Origin: Thomasclavelia sp.
GTDB taxonomy: Bacteria; Bacillota_I; Bacilli_A; Erysipelotrichales; Coprobacillaceae
Assembly: GCA_020025035.1 (NCBI GenBank)
Contig: JAHHSU010000001.1
Span: 1 to 63,035, forward strand
DNA: 63,035 nt
Direction: 5' to 3'
The notes under the pieces are model-generated. The model saw only the letters and a list, made by a program, of their open reading frames with translations, ran no database searches and was not told the origin of the DNA. Below, piece after piece: positions 1-8,492 of the stretch. Every line of letters begins with the position of its first letter. Position 1 is the stretch's first letter. Both the position numbers and the translations under genes were made by a program.

Positions 1-230
1 GTGTCTTAATTCACTTTATTATATTAAGTTTCACATCAATACTAATTCTATCTGTTTTCTTGTATATTTTCATGATAGTTGCTTAAAAATTGACAATTTT
101 ATTTTAATTTTCTTCATATAGTTTTTTTACATATACTCATTTAATTTAATATATATTTTATAGTACATATAACTTCTATTTGTATAATGCTAGATATTTT
201 TCTTTTTGTTTAGTTTGTATATAATTATAT

Positions 231-298
231 CGCATCAGTTATAATCTCTCTATTTTTTATCTTAATATACTTAGTATTGCATGGTTTATAACTGATGC
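231..298. repeat. 13-bp inverted repeat with related copy at right end of window
   Basis: GCATCAGTTATAA at 231-243 is exactly the reverse complement of TTATAACTGATGC at 286-298, with 42 bases between. The right arm belongs to a 20-base unit at 279-298. That unit matches, at 18 of 20 positions, the reverse complement of 62961-62980 at the other end of the window. In both places the unit is followed by a T-run when read in the matching orientation. Confidence 0.6.
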
Positions 299-304
299 TT
301 TTTT
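279..304 (+). terminator. Terminator-like hairpin with T-run
   Basis: The 20-base unit at 279-298 can fold on itself (GGTT pairing with AACT/AAC, then GCA with TGC and one bulged base), and six T follow at 299-304. It would stop plus-strand transcription entering from outside the window. Alternatively, the longer 231-298 inverted repeat forms the stem. No upstream gene is visible to confirm the role. Confidence 0.45.
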
Positions 305-360
305 ATTTAGCATGGGTCTTTATCATATAATTTGAGATATGTTATTTTGTTAATTATATT

Positions 361-1635
361 TTAATAGAATTTAGTAAGTGTGTAGAGATACATTGCTCCT
401 ACACACTCAGTAGGAAAATTGTTGATCAACCATGTATAATTAAATATCGATTCATTTGCTATTTTGGTATATATATAACATAGCATATCTTTTTTAGATA
501 TGTTTGTAAGTAAATGAGTCATATTTTGAATAGAGTAGTCAGATTTAATATGGCATGAATGTATATTTTCTTGAAAATGAATTAGAATGTCTTGGTTTAA
601 TTGATCAAAATGATAAATTGTTTCCATATCATAATTATACATATTGGCACATATCTCTAATGCAAGAATACTATAATGTTTTGGTTGTAATTGTTGTAAG
701 TTAGTTCTTTCTATAAGTGCTTGTGTTAGTGGAATTGGATTATATATTTTAGATTTTCTCTTGATAAATTGTTTATTGATTGTTGCTTCGTAAGATAAAA
801 TCATTTTATAAAATTCATCAAATAAATAAAGTGATGGTATTTGATAAAAAGTATATGAGAATCCTTCATATTTAGAAAATGCCTTCATTGTATCATTGTA
901 GCCAAATGTAATTCTTTTATGAATAGTTTCTCTACTAAAATCCATAAAATTTCCTAAATTATTTAAAGGAGAAATATATTTGATATTAGGTCTATTGATA
1001 TAATGTTGATGAGTAAATTGATGTGGGGTTAATTCTACAGCAATAATTTGATCAGCTCCTAGTTTTAACGCTAAATCAATTGGTAGGTTGTCATAGTAGC
1101 CTCCATCAATGTATCCTTTATTATTGAAATGATGAATTGGAAAGGCGGGAAAGCAAGATGCAGATGCAATTAAATAATCTGCTATTTGTCCATTAGGAAT
1201 CTCGTTTTTTGATATTTCAATAGGAGTTAGTGTTGGATATTCAATACACACTAGTCCAAAATCAATAGGTGAATTTCTTAATTTTTCTTCATTACATAAT
1301 TGATGTGTTAATTCAATTAGTGGAGTGATATTTGCGCCTTTTGAATTAAGATAGGATTTAAAAAAACTTAAAACCAAGTTTGATTGTAAGATAAGAGAAT
1401 CGATAGAATCGTCTAAATTAAATCCATCTTTAATAATTTGATCAATGGTGATATGTTCCCACAAATCAATTGCAATTTGGTAGTCCTGTTGTGCAAATAA
1501 GCAACCATTTAATGCACCAATTGATGTTCCTGTAATAATATCTGGAAAAATATTTAATTCTAACATTGCCTTGATAAAACCAATTTCATATGCTCCTTTT
1601 GCTCCTCCGCCAGATAATACAAAAGCTATCTTCAT
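361..1635 (-). CDS. Patatin-like phospholipase family protein
   Basis: A 424-residue protein of the bacterial patatin family, serine acyl hydrolases that cleave lipid acyl esters with a Ser-Asp dyad. The N-terminus carries the glycine-rich oxyanion motif GGGAKGAYE (residues 9-17). The nucleophile elbow GTSIG places Ser38 as catalytic, and DGGYYDN places Asp177 as the partner. No signal peptide or membrane segment is seen, so a cytosolic location is likely. After about residue 250 the sequence is family-specific and not recognised. The start is set by AAGGAGATGATTAT just upstream of the ATG. The gene is monocistronic and divergent from htpG. Substrate is unknown; Bacillota often carry such proteins without a known role. 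Confidence 0.9.
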   Translation of the reverse strand: MKIAFVLSGGGAKGAYEIGFIKAMLELNIFPDIITGTSIGALNGCLFAQQDYQIAIDLWEHITIDQIIKDGFNLDDSIDSLILQSNLVLSFFKSYLNSKGANITPLIELTHQLCNEEKLRNSPIDFGLVCIEYPTLTPIEISKNEIPNGQIADYLIASASCFPAFPIHHFNNKGYIDGGYYDNLPIDLALKLGADQIIAVELTPHQFTHQHYINRPNIKYISPLNNLGNFMDFSRETIHKRITFGYNDTMKAFSKYEGFSYTFYQIPSLYLFDEFYKMILSYEATINKQFIKRKSKIYNPIPLTQALIERTNLQQLQPKHYSILALEICANMYNYDMETIYHFDQLNQDILIHFQENIHSCHIKSDYSIQNMTHLLTNISKKDMLCYIYTKIANESIFNYTWLINNFPTECVGAMYLYTLTKFY

Positions 1636-1779
1636 ATAATCATCTCCTTATCTTATGTATATACTAATGTTAGGTGGTTATTACTATATTTAATTCTAGT
1701 AAAATGTTGATATTATATCAAGAAATTCAGGAAAGAATATATTATATAATTTATAAAATTAGATTTTTATTTTTGGGAC

Positions 1780-1808
1780 TTGAAAAAGGAATTAAAAAGC
1801 GTTATATT
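1780..1808 (+). promoter_or_regulatory. htpG promoter
   Basis: A vegetative sigma-A type promoter: -35 TTGAAA at 1780-1785 and -10 TATATT at 1803-1808, with a 17-base spacer. The CIRCE-like operator begins five bases after the -10 and so lies over the transcription start. Confidence 0.7.
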
Positions 1809-1812
1809 GTTT

Positions 1813-1839
1813 TTAGCAATTAAAATATTAGAGTGCTAG
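1813..1839 (+). promoter_or_regulatory. CIRCE-like HrcA operator upstream of htpG
   Basis: TTAGCAATT, exactly nine bases, then GAGTGCTAG. The CIRCE consensus is TTAGCACTC-N9-GAGTGCTAA, so the left arm matches 6 of 9 positions and the right arm 8 of 9, with correct spacing. It sits between the -10 box and the start codon, where HrcA would block transcription. An hrcA gene with two better CIRCE sites lies at 53262 in this window. Confidence 0.7.
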
Positions 1840-1854
1840 AAACGAGGTAGAAAC

Positions 1855-3759
1855 ATGAGCAAAAAAGAATTTAAAGCTGAATCAAAAAGATTATTAGATT
1901 TAATGATTAACTCTATTTACACACATAGAGAAATATTTTTAAGAGAGTTAATTTCTAATGCATCAGATGCATCAGATAAACTTTATTATAAAGCGTTATC
2001 TGAAAATTTGTCAGATATTAATAAGGGAGATTTAAAAATTGAAATTAAGTTAAATAAAGAAAATCGTACAATTACATTAATTGATCATGGAATTGGTATG
2101 AATGAAGTAGATCTTGAAGATAATTTAGGAACTATTGCAAAAAGTGGATCACTTGCATTTAAAGAGGAAATCTCTAAAAAAGATAAAGGAAATGAAGATG
2201 TAGATATTATTGGACAATTTGGTGTTGGTTTTTATGCAGCATTTATGGTTGCTAAAAAGGTAGAAGTAGTATCAAAAAAATATGGTGAAGAAAATGGATA
2301 TATATGGTCAAGCAATGTAACAGATGGATATTCAATTTCAAAAGCATTAAAAAAAGAACATGGAACTACAATTACATTATATTTAAAAGATAATACAGAT
2401 GATGAAAATTATGATGAGTATTTAGATGAATATACAATTTCTTCTTTAATTAAAAAATATTCAGATTATGTACATTATCCTATTGTGATGGATATGGTGA
2501 CTTCTAAGAAAAAAGAAGATAGTGATGAATATGAAGATATAGTAGAAAATAAGACCTTAAATTCAATGATTCCATTATGGAAACGAAATAAAAGTGAAAT
2601 TACTGATGAAGATTATGCATCATTTTATAAAGATAAATTTATGGATTATAGTGATCCTGAAAAAGTTATTCATACTAGTGTAGAAGGAAATGTTTCATTT
2701 GATGCATTACTATTTATCCCTTCAAGTACGCCATTTAATTTTTATTCTCAAGATTATGAAAAAGGATTACAATTGTATAGTAAGGGTGTATTTATTATGG
2801 ACAAGGCAAGTGATTTGATTCCAGAACATTTCCGCTTTGTTCGTGGATTAGTAGATTCACAAGATTTATCATTAAATATTTCTAGAGAAATGTTACAACA
2901 TGATCGCCAACTAAAAGTAATCGCTAATCGTATTGAAAAGAAAATTAAATCTGAGCTATCATCAATGCTTAAAAATGAACGTGAAAAATATGAACATTTT
3001 TATCAAAATTTCGGGTTGCAATTAAAATATGGTATTTATCAATCATATGGAAGTAAAAAAGAGTTGCTTGAAGATTTATTAATGTATTATTCAGCTAATT
3101 TAAAAAAATTAATTACTTTAGATGAATACGTAGAAAATATGAAAGAAGATCAAAAATATATTTATTTTGTATCTGGAGAATCAATTGAAAAGATACAAAA
3201 ACTTCCTCAAACTGAATTATTAAAAGAAAAAGGATATGATTTACTTTACATGGTAGATAATGTGGATGAATTTGTTATCCAAATGATGGGAAATTACAAA
3301 GAAAAAACATTTAAAAATATCACACAAGGTGATTTAGAATTAGAAACTGAAGAAGAAAAAAAGGAATTAGAAAAACAAAATGAAGAACATAAAGATTTAT
3401 TAGCTACCATTAAAAATGCATTAGATAATAAAGTAGTAGATGTAAAAGTTTCTTCTAGACTAAAATCTCATCCTGTTTGTTTAGTAAGTAGTGAAGGAAT
3501 TTCATTTGAAATGGAAAAAGTACTTTCTCAAATGCCAGGACAAGATCAAGCGGGAATAAAAGCAGGTCGTATTTTAGAAATTAACCCAAATCATCCAATA
3601 TTTAAAACTTTAGAAAAAGTAAACGATAAAGATATGGCCATGTATGCTGATTTATTATATAATCAAGCACTTCTTATTGAAGGATTTGATGTAGAAGATC
3701 CAATTGATTTTTCAAATAAAATTTGTGAACTAATGGTAAAATTAAATCATGACAAATAA
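1855..3759 (+). CDS. htpG: Molecular chaperone HtpG (Hsp90 family)
   Basis: A 634-residue Hsp90-family ATP-dependent chaperone, close to the usual bacterial length. The GHKL ATPase domain is clear: FLRELISNASDA near residue 30 (Mg/ATP site), DHGIGM near 77, GTIAKSG near 96 and GQFGVGFYAAF near 122. The middle domain has the expected RGLVDSQDLSLNISREMLQ stretch, with the catalytic Arg region. The C-terminal dimerisation domain is complete. A CIRCE-like site between promoter and start suggests control by HrcA heat-shock repression, whereas B. subtilis htpG is not in the CIRCE class. The ribosome binding site is weak (GAGGTAG). The gene is monocistronic and ends inside a hairpin terminator. Confidence 0.97.
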   Translation: MSKKEFKAESKRLLDLMINSIYTHREIFLRELISNASDASDKLYYKALSENLSDINKGDLKIEIKLNKENRTITLIDHGIGMNEVDLEDNLGTIAKSGSLAFKEEISKKDKGNEDVDIIGQFGVGFYAAFMVAKKVEVVSKKYGEENGYIWSSNVTDGYSISKALKKEHGTTITLYLKDNTDDENYDEYLDEYTISSLIKKYSDYVHYPIVMDMVTSKKKEDSDEYEDIVENKTLNSMIPLWKRNKSEITDEDYASFYKDKFMDYSDPEKVIHTSVEGNVSFDALLFIPSSTPFNFYSQDYEKGLQLYSKGVFIMDKASDLIPEHFRFVRGLVDSQDLSLNISREMLQHDRQLKVIANRIEKKIKSELSSMLKNEREKYEHFYQNFGLQLKYGIYQSYGSKKELLEDLLMYYSANLKKLITLDEYVENMKEDQKYIYFVSGESIEKIQKLPQTELLKEKGYDLLYMVDNVDEFVIQMMGNYKEKTFKNITQGDLELETEEEKKELEKQNEEHKDLLATIKNALDNKVVDVKVSSRLKSHPVCLVSSEGISFEMEKVLSQMPGQDQAGIKAGRILEINPNHPIFKTLEKVNDKDMAMYADLLYNQALLIEGFDVEDPIDFSNKICELMVKLNHDK

Positions 3760-3783
3760 GACTACATTTATGTAGTCTTATTT
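3755..3783 (+). terminator. htpG terminator hairpin
   Basis: A perfect 12-bp stem, AATAAGACTACA at 3755-3766 and TGTAGTCTTATT at 3771-3782, with a four-base loop and a short T-rich tail. The htpG stop codon lies within the left arm. Confidence 0.75.
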
Positions 3784-3784
3784 A

Positions 3785-3813
3785 TTGAAATAAAGTTTAA
3801 AAAATGTCATAAT
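3785..3813 (+). promoter_or_regulatory. Promoter of ABC-F gene
   Basis: -35 TTGAAA at 3785-3790 and -10 CATAAT at 3808-3813, 17-base spacer, with TGT before the -10 giving an extended -10 element. It begins directly after the htpG terminator. Confidence 0.6.
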
Positions 3814-3844
3814 ATAGCAAGTATAATCAAAGGGGGAAATAATG

Positions 3845-5440
3845 ATGCTTTCAACACAAAATATATCACTTGCTTATGGAAGTAGAGTATTATTTGAAAA
3901 TGTAAATGTAAAGTTTACTGAAGGAAATTGTTATGGTGTTATTGGTGCCAACGGAGCAGGAAAATCTACTTTTTTAAAGATTTTATCTGGAGAAATTGAA
4001 CCTAATAAAGGAGAAGTTATTATTACACCAGGGCAAAGATTATCTGTTTTAAAACAAAATCATTTTGAGTATGATGCATTTGATGTTGTGACAACTGTTA
4101 TTATGGGAAATAAGAAATTATATGACATTATGCAGGAAAAAGAAGTTTTATATGCTAAAAGTGATTTTAATGAGGAAGATGGTATTCGTTTAGCTGAGCT
4201 TGAAAGTGATTTTTTAGAAATGGATGGTTGGAATGCAGAAAGTGATGCAGAAATTTTGTTAAATGGGTTAGGTGTTCCTAGTGAATTGCATTATGCTAAA
4301 ATGGAGGAAGTAGATGGGAACATTAAGGTAAAAGTACTTTTAGCACAAGCACTGTTTGGAAATCCAGATATATTATTACTAGATGAACCAACCAATCATT
4401 TGGATATTAAATCAGTTGCTTGGTTAGAAAACTTTTTGATGAATTTTGAAAATACTGTTATTGTAGTATCACATGATCGATATTTTTTAAATAAAGTATG
4501 TACACATATTGCTGATATTGACTATCATAAAGTTCAATTATATGTAGGAAATTATGATTTTTGGTATGAGTATTCCCAAATGATGGTTCAACAAGCCAAG
4601 GAAGTTAATAAAAAAGCAGAAGCAAAGAAAAAAGAATTAGAAGAATTTATTGCAAGATTTAGTGCGAATGCTTCTAAAGCAAAACAAGCTACATCTAGAA
4701 AAAAGTTGTTAGATAATTTAGAAATGGTAGATATTAAACCATCATTACGACGATATCCTTTTATTGGATTTAATCCTGAAAGAGAAGTAGGAAATATTGT
4801 GTTACGTGTAGAGGGATTGTCAAAAACTATTGGTGATAGAAAAGTATTAAATAATGTTTCATTCTCAGTAAATCCAAAGGATAAGATTGCATTTGTTGGA
4901 AGTGATGAACTAGCAAATACAACATTTTTTAAGATTATTACAGGAGAATTAGAACCTGATGAAGGTACTGTTACATGGGGTGTTACAACATCTCAGTCGT
5001 ATTTTCCTAAGGATAATTCAAAATACTTTGAAAATTGTGATTTGAATTTAATTGAATGGCTACGTCAATTCTCTACAAAAAATGAATATGATCAAGATTT
5101 ACGTGGATGGCTTGGTAGAGTTTTATTTTCTGGAGAAGAAGCATTAAAAAAAGCGTCAGTTTTATCTGGAGGAGAAAAGGTACGTTGCATGTTAGCTAAA
5201 ATGATGTTTAGTAATGCAAATGTATTAATTTTAGATGAACCAACGAATCATTTAGATTTAGAATCTATTCAAGCATTAAATGAAGGGCTAATTCGTTTTA
5301 AAGAAAATATATTATTTGTTTCTCATGATCATCAATTTATTCAAACGATTGCCAATAGAATTATTGAATTTACTCCCGAAGGTATGGTTGATCGTTTAGG
5401 TACATTTGATGAATATTTGGAATATATAGAAGGTAAATAG
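3845..5440 (+). CDS. ABC-F family ATPase (YkpA/YbiT-like)
   Basis: A 531-residue soluble protein with two ABC ATPase domains and no membrane segments. These are features of ABC-F translation factors, which bind the ribosomal E site. Domain 1 has Walker A GANGAGKST (about residue 36), a family-typical degenerate signature (EEVDGNIKVKVLLAQAL) and Walker B LLLDEPTNHLD. A charged linker (about 250-290) holds ARFSANASKAKQATSRKK, characteristic of the YkpA/YbiT subfamily. Domain 2 has signature LSGGEKVRC and LILDEPTNHLD. In its Walker A position it reads GSDELANTT, without the usual GK[ST]; I recall the same change in streptococcal relatives. ATG 3845 fits the AGGGGG ribosome site better than ATG 3842. 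Its specific role in translation is unknown; it is not a recognised antibiotic-resistance ABC-F. Confidence 0.9.
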   Translation: MLSTQNISLAYGSRVLFENVNVKFTEGNCYGVIGANGAGKSTFLKILSGEIEPNKGEVIITPGQRLSVLKQNHFEYDAFDVVTTVIMGNKKLYDIMQEKEVLYAKSDFNEEDGIRLAELESDFLEMDGWNAESDAEILLNGLGVPSELHYAKMEEVDGNIKVKVLLAQALFGNPDILLLDEPTNHLDIKSVAWLENFLMNFENTVIVVSHDRYFLNKVCTHIADIDYHKVQLYVGNYDFWYEYSQMMVQQAKEVNKKAEAKKKELEEFIARFSANASKAKQATSRKKLLDNLEMVDIKPSLRRYPFIGFNPEREVGNIVLRVEGLSKTIGDRKVLNNVSFSVNPKDKIAFVGSDELANTTFFKIITGELEPDEGTVTWGVTTSQSYFPKDNSKYFENCDLNLIEWLRQFSTKNEYDQDLRGWLGRVLFSGEEALKKASVLSGGEKVRCMLAKMMFSNANVLILDEPTNHLDLESIQALNEGLIRFKENILFVSHDHQFIQTIANRIIEFTPEGMVDRLGTFDEYLEYIEGK

Positions 5441-5456
5441 ACACATTGTGTCTATT
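5436..5456 (+). terminator. Hairpin after ABC-F gene
   Basis: AATAGACAC at 5436-5444 and GTGTCTATT at 5448-5456 form a perfect 9-bp stem around a three-base loop, followed by ACTGTTTT. The T-run is poor, so this may be a partial terminator between the ABC-F gene and the ECF locus. A GTG at 5448 falls inside the hairpin, which argues against that codon as the start of the next gene. Confidence 0.5.
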
Positions 5457-5474
5457 ACTGTTTTAGGAGAAAAT

Positions 5475-6155
5475 ATGAAAAAATTAAATTTGTTAATGAT
5501 TTGTTTTTTATTAGTAGGATGTGCAAATAAGAATGAAAAAATGATGGAAGAAGATTTTACTCCATCAAATAATGAAGTGGCAGTAGAAGAATCAACAGAT
5601 ACACAAGAAACTAGTACAAGTAAACAAGATACTCAAAATATAACAATTGATACAAATCAGGATCAAACTCAAGTTAATGAATCTTTTGAAGATTCAGCTA
5701 CTAATCATTCATCAAGTAGTGATGTGGATACAACGACTTCTAATACATCAAATGAATCAGTACACCAACCAGTACAACAGATGATTCAATTATCGATTGA
5801 TTGTCATACTATTAATCAAAACATGAATAAATTATCACCTAACTATGCACAATTTGTGCCTTCTAACGGAATTATTTTACCAAGTACTAATATTTCCTTT
5901 AAAGAAGGGGATACATTACTAGTCGCTTTAAAGCGTATATGTAATCAACAAGATATCCATATTCGTGTACGTGGAGGATATGTTCAAGGTATAGGAAATA
6001 TTGATGAATTTGCTTGTGGTCAAGAGAGTGGTTGGATGTTTAGTGTAAATGGACGTTTTATAAACCATAGTGCAAAGGATTATGTATTACATAATGGCGA
6101 TGTAGTTAAATGGATGTATACATGTGCTAATGGAAGAGACCTAGATATTCAATGA
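5475..6155 (+). CDS. DUF4430-domain lipoprotein of ECF uptake locus
   Basis: A 226-residue predicted lipoprotein. A lysine-rich start and hydrophobic stretch end in the lipobox LVGC with Cys16 as the lipidation site. Residues about 20-115 form a low-complexity Ser/Thr/Asp/Gln linker. The C-terminal 80 residues match the DUF4430 fold, which resembles the C-terminal domain of transcobalamin: GDTLLVALKRIC, then ESGWMFSVNGRFIN and a final GDVVKWMYT. It overlaps the EcfT gene by four bases (ATGA) and begins a five-gene set ending at 11281. By position it should capture a solute at the outer membrane face or tether the transporter. The substrate is not shown by sequence. ATG 5475 follows TAGGAGA. 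Confidence 0.85.
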   Translation: MKKLNLLMICFLLVGCANKNEKMMEEDFTPSNNEVAVEESTDTQETSTSKQDTQNITIDTNQDQTQVNESFEDSATNHSSSSDVDTTTSNTSNESVHQPVQQMIQLSIDCHTINQNMNKLSPNYAQFVPSNGIILPSTNISFKEGDTLLVALKRICNQQDIHIRVRGGYVQGIGNIDEFACGQESGWMFSVNGRFINHSAKDYVLHNGDVVKWMYTCANGRDLDIQ

Positions 6156-6955
6156 TTCATCCATTAACTTTATTTATTTTATTTAGTTCTATTATGGCAA
6201 TGATCTTGTTGCTTTATCATCCTGCAAGGATCATGGTTTCTTTAATAATGTCCATTTATATTTTAGGTAGAAATCATTTAATATCCAAAAAATATATGGG
6301 CTCATGTTTAATTGTTATTATATTGATTACTTTAATCAATCCTATTGTTGTAAATAAAGGAATAACAATTTTATTCTATATAGGAAACCAACCTTACACT
6401 TTAGAGGCGTTGTTATTTGGATTTATTTCTGGAATGCAAATTTGTATGATTATAAATTGGGGGAAAATAATTACCTATTATATATCATCCATGCATGTTT
6501 CTTATTTACTATCGAAATCATTTCCGACTTTAGGTTTGTTATTTTCTATGATTATTAGACTTATCCCAAAATTCAAAAGACAATTTATAGAAGTAAGGCA
6601 AATGCAAAAAAGTATGTTAGATTCAACACTCAAAGCAAATATTTATACATTATTAACAATGATTACATGGATTTTTGAAACTTCACTTGTTACGTTACAA
6701 TCAATGAATGTACGAAAATATAATGCTAATCGAACCCATTTTCATTTATTTTATTTTGATATCCAACAATATTTATATATTATTCTAATAAGTATATTGG
6801 ATATATTACTAATTTTTATAAGGTTTTATACGACTAATTTTTACTATTATCCATCTTTAAGCAAATTGATGTTTAATCAATATGATATTATTTATTGTAT
6901 TGTTATGATTATATTGATGGGATTAACATTAAAAATTAAAAAGGAGGATGTATAG
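6152..6955 (+). CDS. ECF transporter transmembrane coupling protein EcfT (dedicated copy)
   Basis: A 267-residue membrane protein of the EcfT/CbiQ family that links the ATPases to the substrate-binding S component. Hydrophobic segments fill residues 1-120 and 195-260. The cytoplasmic coupling helices are visible: MIIRLIPKFKRQFIEVRQM near residue 130 and SMNVRKY near 185, corresponding to the family's paired Ala-Arg-Gly-type motifs, although the ARG triplet itself is not conserved here. It overlaps the lipoprotein stop by four bases and is followed after one base by the ATPase gene. This is a second EcfT, distinct from the housekeeping copy at 28268, and so probably serves only this locus. Confidence 0.85.
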   Translation: MIHPLTLFILFSSIMAMILLLYHPARIMVSLIMSIYILGRNHLISKKYMGSCLIVIILITLINPIVVNKGITILFYIGNQPYTLEALLFGFISGMQICMIINWGKIITYYISSMHVSYLLSKSFPTLGLLFSMIIRLIPKFKRQFIEVRQMQKSMLDSTLKANIYTLLTMITWIFETSLVTLQSMNVRKYNANRTHFHLFYFDIQQYLYIILISILDILLIFIRFYTTNFYYYPSLSKLMFNQYDIIYCIVMIILMGLTLKIKKEDV

Positions 6956-6956
6956 A

Positions 6957-8492
6957 ATGTATCAAATAGAATCATTTTCATTTCAATATTTTCATTCAAC
7001 TCCAATTCTTCGTAATCTTAATTTAACAATTAATCAAGGAGATTTTATCCTATTAGTAGGAAAAAGTGGTAGTGGGAAAACAACATTTTTAAAACATCTT
7101 TGTCCTTCATTAATCCCTAAAGGTCAACGAATAGGAAATATATATTATTCCCATCAACCTATCCAAGAAGTTCAAGAGGTGATAGGATTTGTTATGCAAA
7201 ATCCTGATGATCAAATAGTGATGGATAATGTAAGTAATGAATTAGCATTTGGATTAGAAAATTTAGGTATGGATATAGATCAAATGAGACAGCGAGTTAG
7301 TGAGATTGTTTGTTATTTTCACTTAAATGATATTTATACTCGTTCATGTGATTGTCTTTCTGGTGGACAAAAGCAAATACTTAATTTAGCCGCTATAGTT
7401 GCAATGAATCCTGAGGTAATTATTTTAGATGAACCACTTAGTCAGTTAGATCCAGAAGCTGCTACAAGATTTGTTAATTTATTAAAGTTAATTCATGATG
7501 ATTTTGGAACAACAATTATTATCTCTTCACATAGTAATGAACAACTATTACCTATTTGTAATCGAATGATTGTATTAAATCAGGGAGAAATCATGTTAGA
7601 TGATCATCCAGATATTGTAGTGAATAAGTTGGTAGAAAATTATAAGGATTTATTACCTATTTTACCAGAATATGTTCAATTAACTAAAAAAATTACTTTA
7701 AATGAAGCAAGAAAAGATATAAAAAATAAAAAGGTAATTTATCATCTATTAGAACATAGTTTCTTAAAAGAAACAATCTTAACTATTCAACATTTAGATT
7801 GTGTATTGGATCATCAGCATATTATTAAATCATGTAATTTAAATATTAAAAGTGGTGGAATTACTACGATTATAGGAGCAAATGGTAGTGGAAAGACTAC
7901 ATTATTAAAATGTATTATGGGTATATATCCTTATAAGGGAAGGATATTGTATCAACATAAAAAAATAAATACATCCATTACTAAAATATTGATGCTTCCT
8001 CAAAATCCTCAGTCATTATTTGTAAAGGATAGTGTAAAAGAGGAACTAAGTAGATATAATCAACAAGAAGTCGAACAATTATTAAAGATGTATCAATTAG
8101 ATAATCTTAAGGATTGCCACCCCTATGATTTAAGTGTCGGTCAACAACAATTACTAGGGTTGAGCATATTAGTATTGCAAAAACCATCTATACTTCTTTT
8201 AGATGAACCTACTAAAGGATTAGATGGTATAGCTAAACAGCAATTAGGAAAATACTTACAAAAATTAACGAGTCAGGGATTAACTGTAATTATGGTCAGT
8301 CATGATTTAGAATTTTGTGCACAATATGCAAACGAATGTGGTATGCTATTTAATGGAAAAGTACAACAAATAAAAAATACACGGGAATTTTTTTTAAAAC
8401 AAATTTTTTATACCACAGTGATTGCAAGATTATTTAAATCTATTGGTAAGAATGTGATAACATTAAAGGATGTGAGTTATCATGTTGAATAA
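6957..8492 (+). CDS. ECF transporter ATP-binding protein, two fused NBDs
   Basis: A 511-residue protein with two complete ABC ATPase domains in one chain, replacing the usual EcfA-EcfA' pair. Domain 1 has Walker A GKSGSGKTT (about residue 35), Q-loop FVMQNPDDQ, signature LSGGQKQ and Walker B IILDEPLSQLDPE. Domain 2 has Walker A GANGSGKTT (about residue 304), a less typical signature LSVGQQQLLGL and LLLDEPTKGLD. No membrane segments are present. ATG 6957 is chosen because GGAGG at 6943-6947 is nine bases away, whereas ATG 6948 would be almost touching it. The gene overlaps the S-component gene by 11 bases, so the two are translationally coupled. Confidence 0.9.
   Translation: MYQIESFSFQYFHSTPILRNLNLTINQGDFILLVGKSGSGKTTFLKHLCPSLIPKGQRIGNIYYSHQPIQEVQEVIGFVMQNPDDQIVMDNVSNELAFGLENLGMDIDQMRQRVSEIVCYFHLNDIYTRSCDCLSGGQKQILNLAAIVAMNPEVIILDEPLSQLDPEAATRFVNLLKLIHDDFGTTIIISSHSNEQLLPICNRMIVLNQGEIMLDDHPDIVVNKLVENYKDLLPILPEYVQLTKKITLNEARKDIKNKKVIYHLLEHSFLKETILTIQHLDCVLDHQHIIKSCNLNIKSGGITTIIGANGSGKTTLLKCIMGIYPYKGRILYQHKKINTSITKILMLPQNPQSLFVKDSVKEELSRYNQQEVEQLLKMYQLDNLKDCHPYDLSVGQQQLLGLSILVLQKPSILLLDEPTKGLDGIAKQQLGKYLQKLTSQGLTVIMVSHDLEFCAQYANECGMLFNGKVQQIKNTREFFLKQIFYTTVIARLFKSIGKNVITLKDVSYHVE

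Larger units (their letters stand above)
1..360. other. Non-coding AT-rich left flank
   Basis: No convincing open reading frame with a ribosome binding site is visible on either strand. The stretch is almost entirely A and T. The only structure I can support is the inverted repeat and hairpin at 231-304, annotated separately. The patatin-like gene on the minus strand ends at 361, so this flank also holds its 3' untranslated region. I see no strong terminator for that gene. Confidence 0.6.

Noticed and set aside
1707..1721. TTGATA-N3-TATCAA palindrome between patatin-like gene and htpG
   Set aside because: AT-rich short palindrome in AT-rich DNA with no matching regulator; likely chance.
5448..5474. 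GTG start nine codons upstream for the DUF4430 lipoprotein
   Set aside because: The codon lies inside a hairpin, lacks a ribosome site, and would place extra residues before a textbook lipoprotein signal peptide.
5457..5475. Cobalamin or other riboswitch ahead of the ECF locus
   Set aside because: Only about 30 bases separate the preceding gene from the lipoprotein, and no riboswitch core is visible.
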